Below are positions 23,232 through 30,768 of a stretch of DNA of 35,624 bases, one piece after another. This stretch comes from Dongia_A sp044226685 (GTDB taxonomy: Bacteria > Pseudomonadota > Alphaproteobacteria > Dongiales > Dongiaceae). The first letter of the stretch is position 1. Each line of letters opens with the position of its first letter. The stretch is from NCBI GenBank assembly GCA_044226685.1, contig JBGAGP010000032.1, forward strand, positions 1-35,624. The letters run 5' to 3'. A program made the position numbers and the translations under genes. The notes beneath the pieces are model-generated. The model was not told where the DNA came from and searched no databases. It saw only the letters and a list, made by a program, of their open reading frames with translations.

Positions 23232-23705
23232 CTATGACATCATCCGCCGCACCTGATCGGCCACGCGCAGCAAGTCGTCGCGTGGCAGCGGCGGGAAGTC
23301 CTTGCTGGCGATCCGGGTCATGCCGCTGGGCAGCTTCTCCTCGACCACCTTGCCGCGCACGAACTGGTCGTTCAGCGCATCGCCCTTGCGGTGCGGGGCC
23401 AGATGGACGTGCAGATGCGGGATTCCGTCGCCGAAGATGTAGATATAGACCACCTCCGCGCCCGTCGCCTCGCGCAGGATGCGGGTGCAGCGGGCGAGGA
23501 CCTGGCCGAAGCTGGCGGCCTCTTCGCCGTCCAGGTCGGTCACATGCGGAATGTGCCGCTTCGGCTCCAGATAGGCGAAGCCCGGCACCTCCGCGGAGAG
23601 GCTCACCGTCAGGCGCCAGAGCGCGTCTTCCCAGACCTGGGCACGGTCCCACTCCGCGTCGCCGGCAGCGCCGGCGCAGATCAGGCAGGAGGCCGGTTCA
23701 TCCAT
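23232..23705 (-). CDS. HIT-family protein
   Basis: Histidine-triad family hydrolase or transferase acting on nucleotide-phosphate conjugates. From ATG 23705 the product has 157 aa; an in-frame ATG at 23729 would add 8 residues, and the choice is uncertain as neither has a strong ribosome binding site. The HIT motif HLHVHLAPH is intact, preceded by IFGDGIPH, and the N-terminus has CLIC, which may bind metal. The region EVPGFAYLEPKRHIPHVTDLD matches the HIT strand before the catalytic loop. Substrate unknown. No operon partner in the same direction. Confidence 0.85.
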   Translation of the reverse strand: MDEPASCLICAGAAGDAEWDRAQVWEDALWRLTVSLSAEVPGFAYLEPKRHIPHVTDLDGEEAASFGQVLARCTRILREATGAEVVYIYIFGDGIPHLHVHLAPHRKGDALNDQFVRGKVVEEKLPSGMTRIASKDFPPLPRDDLLRVADQVRRMMS

Positions 23706-23761
23706 GATCGTGTCCGTCACTGGCAACATTGTGGCGCATGGGTGTGTTCATCAGGCGAGGG

Positions 23762-23790
23762 TTTCACACGTCGCATCCCGCGACTATATT
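23762..23790 (+). promoter_or_regulatory. Candidate promoter for the DUF1801 gene
   Basis: TTTCAC (23762-23767) and TATATT (23785-23790) are separated by 17 bp, 33 bp before the DUF1801 start. The -35 matches the consensus at only three of six bases, the -10 at five. Confidence 0.4.
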
Positions 23791-23822
23791 TCGTTCCGTC
23801 AGGCGGAGGAAACAAGACTGCC

Positions 23823-24221
23823 ATGAAGAAGACCGGCGCGACCAAGGCAAGAGGCCATGAGTCACCTTCGGACCTGATCGATGCGCGCATCCAGGAACTC
23901 GGCGATTGGCGGGGCGACACGCTCGCACGGGTCCGGGCGCTTATCAAGGAAGCCGACCCCGAGGTGATCGAAGAATGGAAATGGCGTGGGGTGCCGGTCT
24001 GGTCGCATGCCGGCATCATCTGCACGGGCGAGACCTACAAGGAAGTGGTGAAGCTGACCTTCGCCAAGGGTGCCTCCCTGCCGGACCCGAAGCAACTGTT
24101 CAACGCCAGCCTTGATGGCAACACGCGCCGCGCTATCGATATCCGCGAGGGCGACAGGATCGACGAGAAAGCGCTGAAGACGCTGATCCGCGCCGCAGTC
24201 GCGCATAACAGCCGCAAATGA
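23823..24221 (+). CDS. DUF1801 domain protein
   Basis: A 132-aa protein of the DUF1801/YdhG-like group, whose biochemical role is not established. The core shows LIDARIQELGDWRGDTLARVRALI, EEWKWRGVPVWSHAGIIC, VKLTFAKGASLPDP and a C-terminal AIDIREGDRIDEKALKTLI, in the usual order and spacing. The ATG at 23823 has GGAGGAA a short distance upstream; earlier in-frame ATGs fall in the antisense of the HIT gene. It stands alone between its own candidate promoter and that of parC. Confidence 0.88.
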   Translation: MKKTGATKARGHESPSDLIDARIQELGDWRGDTLARVRALIKEADPEVIEEWKWRGVPVWSHAGIICTGETYKEVVKLTFAKGASLPDPKQLFNASLDGNTRRAIDIREGDRIDEKALKTLIRAAVAHNSRK

Positions 24222-24238
24222 GGTTGGTGCCACTTGGC

Positions 24239-24266
24239 TTGACGCCCGGACCCCGACTCCTACATT
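24239..24266 (+). promoter_or_regulatory. Candidate sigma-70-type promoter for parC
   Basis: TTGACG (24239-24244) and TACATT (24261-24266) are 16 bp apart and end 29 bp before the parC start, a good fit for a housekeeping promoter with a short leader. Confidence 0.55.
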
Positions 24267-24295
24267 GATCCCGAACACCCCGACTCGGACGATCA

Positions 24296-26515
24296 ATGGC
24301 CAAGAAACCGACCACCGCGCCGCTGCCCGAAGGCGAAATCCGCATCGCCAACCTGGCCGATGCCCTGGGCGAGCGCTATCTCTCCTATGCCCTGTCCACC
24401 ATCATGGCGCGCTCGCTCCCCGATGTGCGCGACGGGTTGAAGCCCGTGCACCGGCGGCTCCTCTATGCCATGCGACAGCTGCGACTGGAGCCCGGCTCGG
24501 GGTTCAAGAAATCGGCGCGCGTGGTCGGCGACACGATGGGCCAGTTCCACCCGCACGGCGACCAATCGATCTACGACGCCATGGTGCGCATGGCGCAGGA
24601 TTTCGCCCAGCGCTATCCGCTGGTCGACGGCCAGGGCAATTTCGGCAACATCGACGGCGATAACGCGGCGGCGATGCGCTACACCGAGGCGCGGCTGACC
24701 GAGGCGGCCGGGCTCATGCTGGCCGAGATCGACAACGACACCGTCGATTTCCGCCAGACCTATGACGGCGAGAACAGCGAGCCGATCGTGCTGCCCGCCG
24801 CCTTTCCCAATTTGCTGGCGAACGGAGCCCAGGGCATCGCCGTCGGCATGGCGACCAGCATCCCGCCGCACAACGTGGCCGAGATCTGCGACGCGCTGCA
24901 GCACCTGATCAAGACGCCCAATGCGCGGGTCGAGACGCTGCTGAACTTGATGCCGGGGCCGGATTTCCCGACCGGCGGCATCCTCAGCGAGACCCGCGAG
25001 ACCATCGTCGAGGCCTACAGGACCGGCCGCGGGTCGCTCCGCGTGCGTGCGCGCTACGAGGTGGAGAAGCTGAAGGGCGGCGGCTGGCAGATCGTCATCA
25101 CCGAGATTCCGTACCAGGTGGCCAAGTCGAAGCTGATCGAGAAGATCGCCGAGCTGCTGCAGGAGAAGAAGCTGCCCTTCCTGGACGACATCCAGGACGA
25201 ATCGGCGGCCGATGTGCGCGTCGTTCTGACGCCCAAGAGCCGCAACGTCGAGCCGGAGCATCTGATGGAGCAGATGTTCCGGTTGACCGATCTGGAGATC
25301 CGCTTCGGCCTCAACATGAACGTGCTCGGTGCCGACCAGGTGCCGCGCGTCATGTCGCTGCCCGAGGTCTTGCGCGCCTATCTGGATCACCGCCGCGAGG
25401 TGCTGCAGCGCCGCAGCCGGCATCGCCTGGCCGAGATCGAGCGGCGCATCGAGATCCTCGAAGGCTACCTGATCGTCTACCTCAACATCGACGCCGTCAT
25501 CCGCATCATCCGCACCGAGGATGATCCGAAGGCGGTGATGATGAAGAAGTGGAAGCTCACCGACCTGCAGGCCGACGCGATCCTCAACATGCGGCTGCGC
25601 GCCCTGCGCAAGCTGGAAGAGATCGAGATCAGGACCGAGCACAAGAACCTCACCGCCGAGAAGAAGGATTTGACCGCGCTGCTGAAGGACGAGGGCCGGC
25701 AGTGGGAGAAGATCAACGGCGAAATCGGCGAATTGAAGAAGCGCTACGGCCCGAAGACGGAACTGGGCCGCCGCCGCACCGAACTGGGCGAGGCGCCGTC
25801 CGCCGAGATCATCCCGCTCGAGGCGCTGATCGAGCGCGAGCCGATGACCGTCATCTGCTCGCAGAAGGGCTGGATCCGCGCCATGAAGGGCCATGTCGAG
25901 GACACCACCGAGATCAAGTTCAAGGAAGGCGACCGCGGCAAGTTCGAGATCAAGTGCGAGACCACCGACAAGCTGCTGGTCTTCGGCACCAACGGCAAGT
26001 TCTACACCCTCGGCGGGCGCGGCCATGGCGAGCCGATCCGCCTGATGATCGATCTCGGCAACGACCAGGACATCGTCCAGGTGATGATCCACAAGCCGGG
26101 ACAGAAGCTGCTGGTCGCCTCCGCCGACGGGCGCGGCTTCGTGGTCAATTCCGACGAGGTGATCGCGCAGACCCGCAACGGCAAGCAGGTGCTGAGCCTG
26201 CCGGACGGCGTCGAGGCGCAGGTCTGCACCCCGGCCGAGGGCGACATGGTCGCCTGCATCGGCGAAAACCGGAAGATGCTGCTGTTCAAGCTCGAGGACG
26301 TGCCCGAGATGTCGCGTGGCCGCGGCGTCATGCTGCAGAAATACAAGGATGGCGGCTTGAGCGACGCCAAGGTCTACAGCCGCAAGGACGGTTTGAGCTG
26401 GCGCCTCGGCGACAAGACGCGCACCGAGACGAACCTGCGCGACTGGATCGGCGAACGCGCCCAGGCCGGCCGCCTGCCGCCGCAGGGCTTCCCGCGGGGG
26501 AACAAGTTTACGTAG
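24296..26515 (+). CDS. parC: DNA topoisomerase IV subunit A
   Basis: Breakage-rejoining subunit of topoisomerase IV, which decatenates daughter chromosomes. The 739-aa product has the N-terminal IANLADALGERYLSYALSTI, the catalytic tyrosine Y129 in AAMRYTEARL, the GQGNFGNIDGD motif, the tower and coiled-coil region (about 340-480) and C-terminal beta-pinwheel blades (about 500-739). ParC rather than GyrA is indicated by length and by the short degenerate pinwheel lacking a canonical GyrA box. In the quinolone-binding region HPHGDQSIYDAM, the position of the usual serine (E. coli S80) is Q90 and that of E84 is D94. Confidence 0.95.
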   Translation: MAKKPTTAPLPEGEIRIANLADALGERYLSYALSTIMARSLPDVRDGLKPVHRRLLYAMRQLRLEPGSGFKKSARVVGDTMGQFHPHGDQSIYDAMVRMAQDFAQRYPLVDGQGNFGNIDGDNAAAMRYTEARLTEAAGLMLAEIDNDTVDFRQTYDGENSEPIVLPAAFPNLLANGAQGIAVGMATSIPPHNVAEICDALQHLIKTPNARVETLLNLMPGPDFPTGGILSETRETIVEAYRTGRGSLRVRARYEVEKLKGGGWQIVITEIPYQVAKSKLIEKIAELLQEKKLPFLDDIQDESAADVRVVLTPKSRNVEPEHLMEQMFRLTDLEIRFGLNMNVLGADQVPRVMSLPEVLRAYLDHRREVLQRRSRHRLAEIERRIEILEGYLIVYLNIDAVIRIIRTEDDPKAVMMKKWKLTDLQADAILNMRLRALRKLEEIEIRTEHKNLTAEKKDLTALLKDEGRQWEKINGEIGELKKRYGPKTELGRRRTELGEAPSAEIIPLEALIEREPMTVICSQKGWIRAMKGHVEDTTEIKFKEGDRGKFEIKCETTDKLLVFGTNGKFYTLGGRGHGEPIRLMIDLGNDQDIVQVMIHKPGQKLLVASADGRGFVVNSDEVIAQTRNGKQVLSLPDGVEAQVCTPAEGDMVACIGENRKMLLFKLEDVPEMSRGRGVMLQKYKDGGLSDAKVYSRKDGLSWRLGDKTRTETNLRDWIGERAQAGRLPPQGFPRGNKFT

Positions 26516-26572
26516 GGGACCCGGCGAAGCGCTTAAGTCCAGCTATGGCCGACCACGCACGTTCACACCATT

Positions 26573-26692
26573 CGTCATCCCGGGCTTGACCCGGGATCCA
26601 CCCATCCGCCGCATGGGCCGCTGCGAGAGCACCCGAACCTTCGACGGTTCTTGTCGCGGCACCGTGGACCCCGGGTCAAGCCCGGGGTGACG
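26573..26692. repeat. Paired-hairpin intergenic element (copy B)
   Basis: The left arm contains ATCCCGGG and CCCGGGAT around CTTGA; the right arm contains ACCCCGGG and CCCGGGGT around TCAAG. Both are perfect 8-bp stems, and the arms are inverted copies of each other (GTCATCCCGGGCTTG... versus ...CAAGCCCGGGGTGAC). A T-A pair in the left hairpin corresponds to a C-G pair in the right one. It fills the gap between the convergent parC and SDR genes. Confidence 0.85.
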
Positions 26693-26710
26693 ATTGCGAA
26701 TGTTGCAGAC

Positions 26711-27475
26711 CTACCGCGCCCCACCGCCGTCGACGACGATCGTCTGCCCGGTGATATAGCCGGCGCCGGCCAGCAGGTAGAAGATCACCTCGGCGTAGTC
26801 CTCTGGCTTGCCGGCGCGCTTCAGCGGCAGCCTGGCGACGGTCCTGGCAAGATCGTCGGGGTCGAACTTGCAGTCCCAGCCGGAGCCGTCGACCAGGTTA
26901 GGCGCGATGGCATTGACCCGCACCTCGGGCCCCAGCGCATAGGACCATTCGGTGGTGAGCAGGATCAACGCCGCCTTGGTCGCCGCATAGACCGAGGACG
27001 AGCCGCCATAGCCGAGGCCGGCCGTCGATGCCACGTTCACGATGGCGCCGCCGGTCTTCTTCAGGTGCGGGGCGGCGGCCTTCAAACAGCGATAGGGGCC
27101 GATCTGGTTGATGGTGACCAGCTTGGCCCAGAATGCCTCGTCCATCCGCGCGAAATCATCGACCGGGATGGGCTGGGCGGTTCCCGGCGTGCCGGCGTTG
27201 TTGACCAGGAAGTCGAGCCGCCCGAAATGCGCGGCCGCCGCGTCGATCATGGCGTTCACGTCGTCGGATTTCGACACGTCGCCGGGGAAAGCGGCCACGT
27301 TGCGCCCGGCATGCTTCAAGCGGTTGACCTCCTGCGCCAGGCGCGGGTTGCCGGCGAGGTCGTTGATCGCCACGCTGCAGCCATTCGCCGCCAGACGCTC
27401 GACGGTCGCCAGGCCGATGCCGGAGGCGCCGCCGGTGACGAAGGCGACCTTGCCGGACAGATTCGCGCTGATCAT
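26711..27475 (-). CDS. SDR-family oxidoreductase
   Basis: Classical short-chain dehydrogenase/reductase of 254 aa. The NAD(P) motif is TGGASGIG (about 14-21), followed by the NNAG motif (92-95), then the catalytic S150, Y163 and K167 in the usual YxxxK arrangement, and the C-terminal GYITGQTIVVDGGGAR. An aspartate after the second strand (NDLAG) suggests NAD(H) preference. The substrate cannot be assigned. It lies 18 bp downstream of the AAA ATPase gene on the same strand and may be read with it. Confidence 0.92.
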   Translation of the reverse strand: MISANLSGKVAFVTGGASGIGLATVERLAANGCSVAINDLAGNPRLAQEVNRLKHAGRNVAAFPGDVSKSDDVNAMIDAAAAHFGRLDFLVNNAGTPGTAQPIPVDDFARMDEAFWAKLVTINQIGPYRCLKAAAPHLKKTGGAIVNVASTAGLGYGGSSSVYAATKAALILLTTEWSYALGPEVRVNAIAPNLVDGSGWDCKFDPDDLARTVARLPLKRAGKPEDYAEVIFYLLAGAGYITGQTIVVDGGGAR

Positions 27476-27493
27476 GTTTCCCCCAGACGTAGA

Positions 27494-28627
27494 CTATTCT
27501 TCTTCGTCAGCATCATCGCGGAATTCGCCGGTCAGCTTCAACCCTTCGATTCCGGTGGCGCCATTCTCCTTGATCACGCGGCGCGCAGTCTTGCCGGTTT
27601 CCTCTTTCAACGCCGCGGCCAGCGTCTCGGAATGGGTGACGATCCAGATCCGCGTGCGCTGCGCCGCCTGGGCGATCAGGCGCGCCAGGGGCGGAAGCAG
27701 CGAAGGATGCAGGCTCGCCTCCGGCTCGTTGAGCGCGATGAGCGAGGGCAGGCGATAGCCCATCAGCGCGCCCAGCAGGCAGAGATACTTGAGCGTGCCG
27801 TCGGAAAGCTCGTGCGCACCGAACGGGCGCGGCATGTCGGGAAAGCGCATCTCGAACTTGCACCAGCTGCCTTCGTCCCTGGCATCAAGACGCGCGCCGG
27901 GAAACGCGTCGTCGATGACTGCTTGGAGATCCACGGCGTCCCCACGGATCATGAATAGCGTGGCGAGCACGGCGGCTAGGTCGTGGCCGTCGGAGCTCAA
28001 GGTCGGTGTGGTGATTGCGTGGCACGGTTGACGAATGGGAGACGCCTCATCGGTGCGAAAATCGTGATACAACCGCCATTCCAGCAACTCTCTTCGCGCA
28101 ATTTCAACCTCAGGATATCGCGACGCATCCCGGAATGCCGCGAGCGCGGTTTCCGATGACAAGACCGCAGCCTTGTGGACTTCGCGGGCGCCGGATTCGT
28201 TGCGCAAAGCGACCATCGGCCCCCGCCGCTCCATCATCACGATCTTGCGCTGGCCATTGAGAAGCATCAGGCGCTCCTCCCTGACCAGCGGCTCGATCGT
28301 GAAAGCAGCTTCAGTGTTGAAGGGCGGTGGCGGCGGTAATCCGACCTCGACGTCGTAGCGCATATCTTCGAAGTGAGCAGAGAGAACCAGGCGCACCGGA
28401 TCGCCGCGGCGCTTCTTGCCCGCCCATAGTACCGAATCAATGCCGCCCTCCTGCGCGATGACACGAGTGAGAGTGCCATCGGCCGCGGAGCGCAGCAGGC
28501 CGAGCGCCTTGTAGAGGTTGGTCTTCCCCACGCCATTGGCGCCGATGAAGATCGAGCAGGCGTCGACGGGCAGGTACAGATTGCGGATCGAGCGATAGCC
28601 CTTGATGGCGACGGCGCTGAGCGGCAT
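27494..28627 (-). CDS. AAA-family ATPase (AAA_21/RecF-like)
   Basis: Predicted ABC/SMC-like ATPase of 377 aa. Walker A is GANGVGKT (29-36), the signature-like ELSDGTLKYLCLLGAL follows late, Walker B is LIALNEPEASLHP with Asn where Asp is usual, and the switch histidine is in IWIVTHSETL. No TOPRIM nuclease domain follows, so it is not a full OLD nuclease. The start at 28627 begins MPLSAVAIKGYRSIRN, as these proteins normally do; an in-frame ATG at 28747 adds 40 residues that contain a hairpin in the DNA and look non-coding. Function unknown; such ATPases often act in DNA maintenance or defence. Confidence 0.82.
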   Translation of the reverse strand: MPLSAVAIKGYRSIRNLYLPVDACSIFIGANGVGKTNLYKALGLLRSAADGTLTRVIAQEGGIDSVLWAGKKRRGDPVRLVLSAHFEDMRYDVEVGLPPPPPFNTEAAFTIEPLVREERLMLLNGQRKIVMMERRGPMVALRNESGAREVHKAAVLSSETALAAFRDASRYPEVEIARRELLEWRLYHDFRTDEASPIRQPCHAITTPTLSSDGHDLAAVLATLFMIRGDAVDLQAVIDDAFPGARLDARDEGSWCKFEMRFPDMPRPFGAHELSDGTLKYLCLLGALMGYRLPSLIALNEPEASLHPSLLPPLARLIAQAAQRTRIWIVTHSETLAAALKEETGKTARRVIKENGATGIEGLKLTGEFRDDADEEE

Positions 28628-28929
28628 GGGCGGGTCGGTCCGAGAGGTTTGCTGTCCTGTGAAGATTGACAGAACCGCCTGTGCTTCGCTACCAATCCAG
28701 CGCTCCGCCAGACGGAGCGTTCTTGTGCGAGTGTCTATGTCTCCCATTGCCGCCCTCGCGCGGTACTAGGGAACCGGCTGACGATTTCCCGGGTCCTTCC
28801 GGCCCGCCGTATCTCGGTTCCTGAACGCCGCTGATCGAACCCCTGCCGCGCGTGCGCCGGCGGGCCGCCTTTGCGCGCCCGCTTCCTGCCGCCCGGCAAT
28901 TCCTGGTTCCGGCATCGGGAGCTTTTCCG
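28628..28929. promoter_or_regulatory. Divergent intergenic region with hairpin
   Basis: This 302-bp gap lies between the AAA ATPase gene (minus) and the YjhX-like gene (plus). It contains a hairpin, CGCTCCG (28702-28708) with CGGAGCG (28714-28720), loop CCAGA. No clear promoter hexamers were seen. Confidence 0.45.
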
Positions 28930-29187
28930 TTGAACGTATCGAAACACGAACAGCGCGTGCTGCACGCGCTGGCGCAAGGCGGCCGCATCACCTTCGAGAA
29001 GGACGCACGCGGCAAGATCATCGAGGTGCTCTGCTTCAACCGCGAGGGCTGGGTGCTGAGCGATTGCACGCTCGGCATTTTCCAGAAGCTGCGGCGGCGG
29101 GGCCTGATCGCCTCGCGCGAATCCGGCCCCTACCAGATCACCCGCCTGGGCCTGGGGGCGGTGCGGGCGCAGCTCGACAATCGCTAG
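28930..29187 (+). CDS. YjhX/TopAI-family protein
   Basis: Resembles the 85-aa YjhX (TopAI) family, whose E. coli member binds and inhibits topoisomerase I and is neutralised by YjhQ. The product from TTG 28930 is also 85 aa: NVSKHEQRVLHALAQGGRI, then LCFNREGWVLSDCTLGIFQKLRRRGLI, SGPYQITRLGLGAVRAQLDNR, matching the family over its whole length as remembered. GGGAG at 28916-28920 supports the TTG start; a longer ATG reading (28852) adds non-conserved sequence. No YjhQ-type acetyltransferase gene is adjacent. Divergent from the AAA ATPase gene. Confidence 0.88.
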   Translation: MNVSKHEQRVLHALAQGGRITFEKDARGKIIEVLCFNREGWVLSDCTLGIFQKLRRRGLIASRESGPYQITRLGLGAVRAQLDNR

Positions 29188-29248
29188 GTCGACAAGAGGG
29201 GGCGCTCGCGGCAAGAATGCCGCGGGCGTTTCCGCTTGGGGTCAGACC

Positions 29249-29923
29249 GTGACGATCGGGATCGAGCATATCGCGGCGCTGCTGCCGGCGGATTGGCCGG
29301 GGCGGGAACTCGACCCGATGCCCGGCGACCTCGATTCCTATGTCACGTCGGGTTTCGGCGGGGCGGGGCCGATGGTGATTCAGCCCTGGGACAAGCTCGA
29401 GACCCTGGGCCGGCAGCAGGGCTACTACGACCTCGACGAGCCGGACCCGGACCCGATCCGCGGCGCGCCGAGCTCCGATCCCTCCGGCGGCTGCCTCTAT
29501 TTCGACGACGACATCGACAGCGGCGACCTCTCGGCCGTGCTGCGCGTGATGGGCGTCCAGGACCTGCTGCAGGACTACGTGCTGTTCGGTGCCGAATCGA
29601 CGGCGACGCAGGAGGACCGCTACCTGGACCAGATCCGCATCATTTCGCGCGGCGCGCTCACGCACCTGTTCGACGTGCCGAAGGACCTGGTCGCCGACCT
29701 GCCGAAGCCGACCGCCCCGCTGGAGGCCTTGATCCACGCCTTCGTCGCCGCGCAGCGGAAGAAATGGAACGACCCCCGCTACGCCTTCGGCGGCAGCCTC
29801 GCCGGCACGCTGGGCGGCGACGGCGACTGGGCCAAGGAATCGCTCGCCTTCGGCTTCCTGATGGAAAACCAGTACTGGCAGGTGATGCGGATCTGGAGCC
29901 GGCCCTGGCTGGTGACCAAATGA
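29249..29923 (+). CDS. Unknown protein, 224 aa
   Basis: I do not recognise this protein. It starts at GTG 29249 (MTIGIEHIAALLPADWPG). It is acidic, with a Pro/Asp-rich stretch DLDEPDPDPIRG and a FDDDIDSGDL segment that might bind metal, and has no signal peptide or membrane span. Aromatic residues are concentrated near the C-terminus (NQYWQVMRIWSRPWLV). Third-position GC and a uniform frame argue that it is real. It follows the YjhX-like gene by 61 bp in the same direction, so they could share a transcript. An imperfect terminator-like repeat follows. Confidence 0.75.
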   Translation: MTIGIEHIAALLPADWPGRELDPMPGDLDSYVTSGFGGAGPMVIQPWDKLETLGRQQGYYDLDEPDPDPIRGAPSSDPSGGCLYFDDDIDSGDLSAVLRVMGVQDLLQDYVLFGAESTATQEDRYLDQIRIISRGALTHLFDVPKDLVADLPKPTAPLEALIHAFVAAQRKKWNDPRYAFGGSLAGTLGGDGDWAKESLAFGFLMENQYWQVMRIWSRPWLVTK

Positions 29924-29957
29924 CCGAAATCGGCCGAATGCAGGCGTTGGGCGGCTT

Positions 29958-29990
29958 CCCGGCCGCTTAACGATTCTTACCGCGGCCGGG
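29958..29990 (+). terminator. GC-rich inverted repeat, possible terminator
   Basis: CCCGGCCGC (29958-29966) and GCGGCCGGG (29982-29990) form a perfect 9-bp stem with a 15-nt loop, 35 bp after the stop of the unknown gene. No T-run follows. Confidence 0.45.
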
Positions 29991-30102
29991 TCAAGCAGTA
30001 GTGGATTTTGCCGCCATGCGCCCCCATCGGTGGTGATATGCGCCGGGTCAAAACGGGGTCAAGGCGTTGAAATTCCGCCGTTTTCGGGGGCTGGGGAATT
30101 GC
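29991..30102. other. Upstream region of str promoter with GGGTCAA repeats
   Basis: Non-coding. GGGTCAA occurs at about 29988, 30045 and 30056. AAAACGG (30050-30056) is complementary to CCGTTTT (30078-30084). These could be activator sites for the str promoter; nothing more can be supported. Confidence 0.35.
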
Positions 30103-30131
30103 TTGACGCCCCTGGGTCGAATCAATATATT
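30103..30131 (+). promoter_or_regulatory. Strong promoter of the str operon
   Basis: TTGACG (30103-30108), 17-bp spacer, TATATT (30126-30131): each hexamer matches the sigma-70-type consensus at five of six bases with ideal spacing. Transcription would begin near 30138, about 247 nt before rpsL. Confidence 0.75.
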
Positions 30132-30137
30132 CCGCGC

Positions 30138-30384
30138 GCCTTAAGGGGGCTGGTGGTAGGCCAATCACGGCTTAGACGCTGTCTCCGCTTATAAGCAACG
30201 AATACATAGCCGCCTGTCGAGGCCCTGGGCCCACGGCGGCAAAGTGGCTCAAGACCGCATCGGAGCACACCGCGGGGTCCGGGTTATTTCGGGACCTCGA
30301 TCGGCGTTTCGGTGAGGTTTTTCCGCATACGGCTGTTTCAAGCGCCAGATGGGCACGGCCCGGACGCGCAATGGTGAGGATGGA
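30138..30384 (+). promoter_or_regulatory. Structured 5' leader of rpsL
   Basis: About 247 nt with no convincing reading frame. It contains the palindrome GCTTATAAGC (30187-30196), a stem GCCGCC (30209-30214) with GGCGGC (30235-30240) enclosing GGCCC-T-GGGCC, and a 7-bp stem at 30274-30280 with 30292-30298 followed by TTTTT (about 30318-30322). It may be a site of feedback or attenuation. Confidence 0.5.
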
Positions 30385-30756
30385 ATGCCAACGATCAACC
30401 AGTTGATCCGCAATGGTCGCGCGCCGCTGAAGACGCGCAACAAGGTTCCGGCGCTGCAGGCGAGCCCGCAGAAGCGCGGCGTTTGCACGCGCGTCTACAC
30501 GACGACGCCGAAGAAGCCGAACTCCGCTCTGCGTAAGGTCGCGCGCGTCCGTCTCACCAACGGTTTCGAAGTCACCTCCTACATCCCCGGCGAAGGCCAC
30601 AACCTGCAGGAACACTCCGTCGTCATGATCCGTGGCGGCCGCGTGAAGGACTTGCCGGGCGTTCGCTACCACATCATCCGCGGCACGCTCGACACCCAGG
30701 GCGTCAAGGACCGCAAGCAGCGCCGTTCGAAGTATGGCGCGAAGCGGCCGAAGTAA
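30385..30756 (+). CDS. rpsL: 30S ribosomal protein S12
   Basis: Decoding-centre protein of the small subunit. The 123-aa product starts MPTINQLIRNGR and has TPKKPNSALRKVARVRL and GGRVKDLPGVRYHIIRG. The residues linked to streptomycin resistance are wild type (K43 in TPKKPNS and K88 in RVKDLPG). GGTGAGGATGGA precedes the ATG; a longer reading from 30349 is not conserved. Only 12 bp separate it from rpsG, too little for the large S7-binding intercistronic operator known in E. coli. Confidence 0.98.
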   Translation: MPTINQLIRNGRAPLKTRNKVPALQASPQKRGVCTRVYTTTPKKPNSALRKVARVRLTNGFEVTSYIPGEGHNLQEHSVVMIRGGRVKDLPGVRYHIIRGTLDTQGVKDRKQRRSKYGAKRPK

Positions 30757-30768
30757 GGAGAGATCGCG

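Noticed and set aside
24293..26092. 599-codon minus-strand frame opposite parC, and a similar 682-codon frame opposite fusA (32668-34716)
   Set aside because: Both mirror highly conserved genes and appear only because stop codons are rare on the antisense strand at this GC content.
27494..28747. AAA ATPase as a complete OLD or other defence nuclease
   Set aside because: No TOPRIM or other nuclease domain follows the ATPase and no partner defence gene was recognised.
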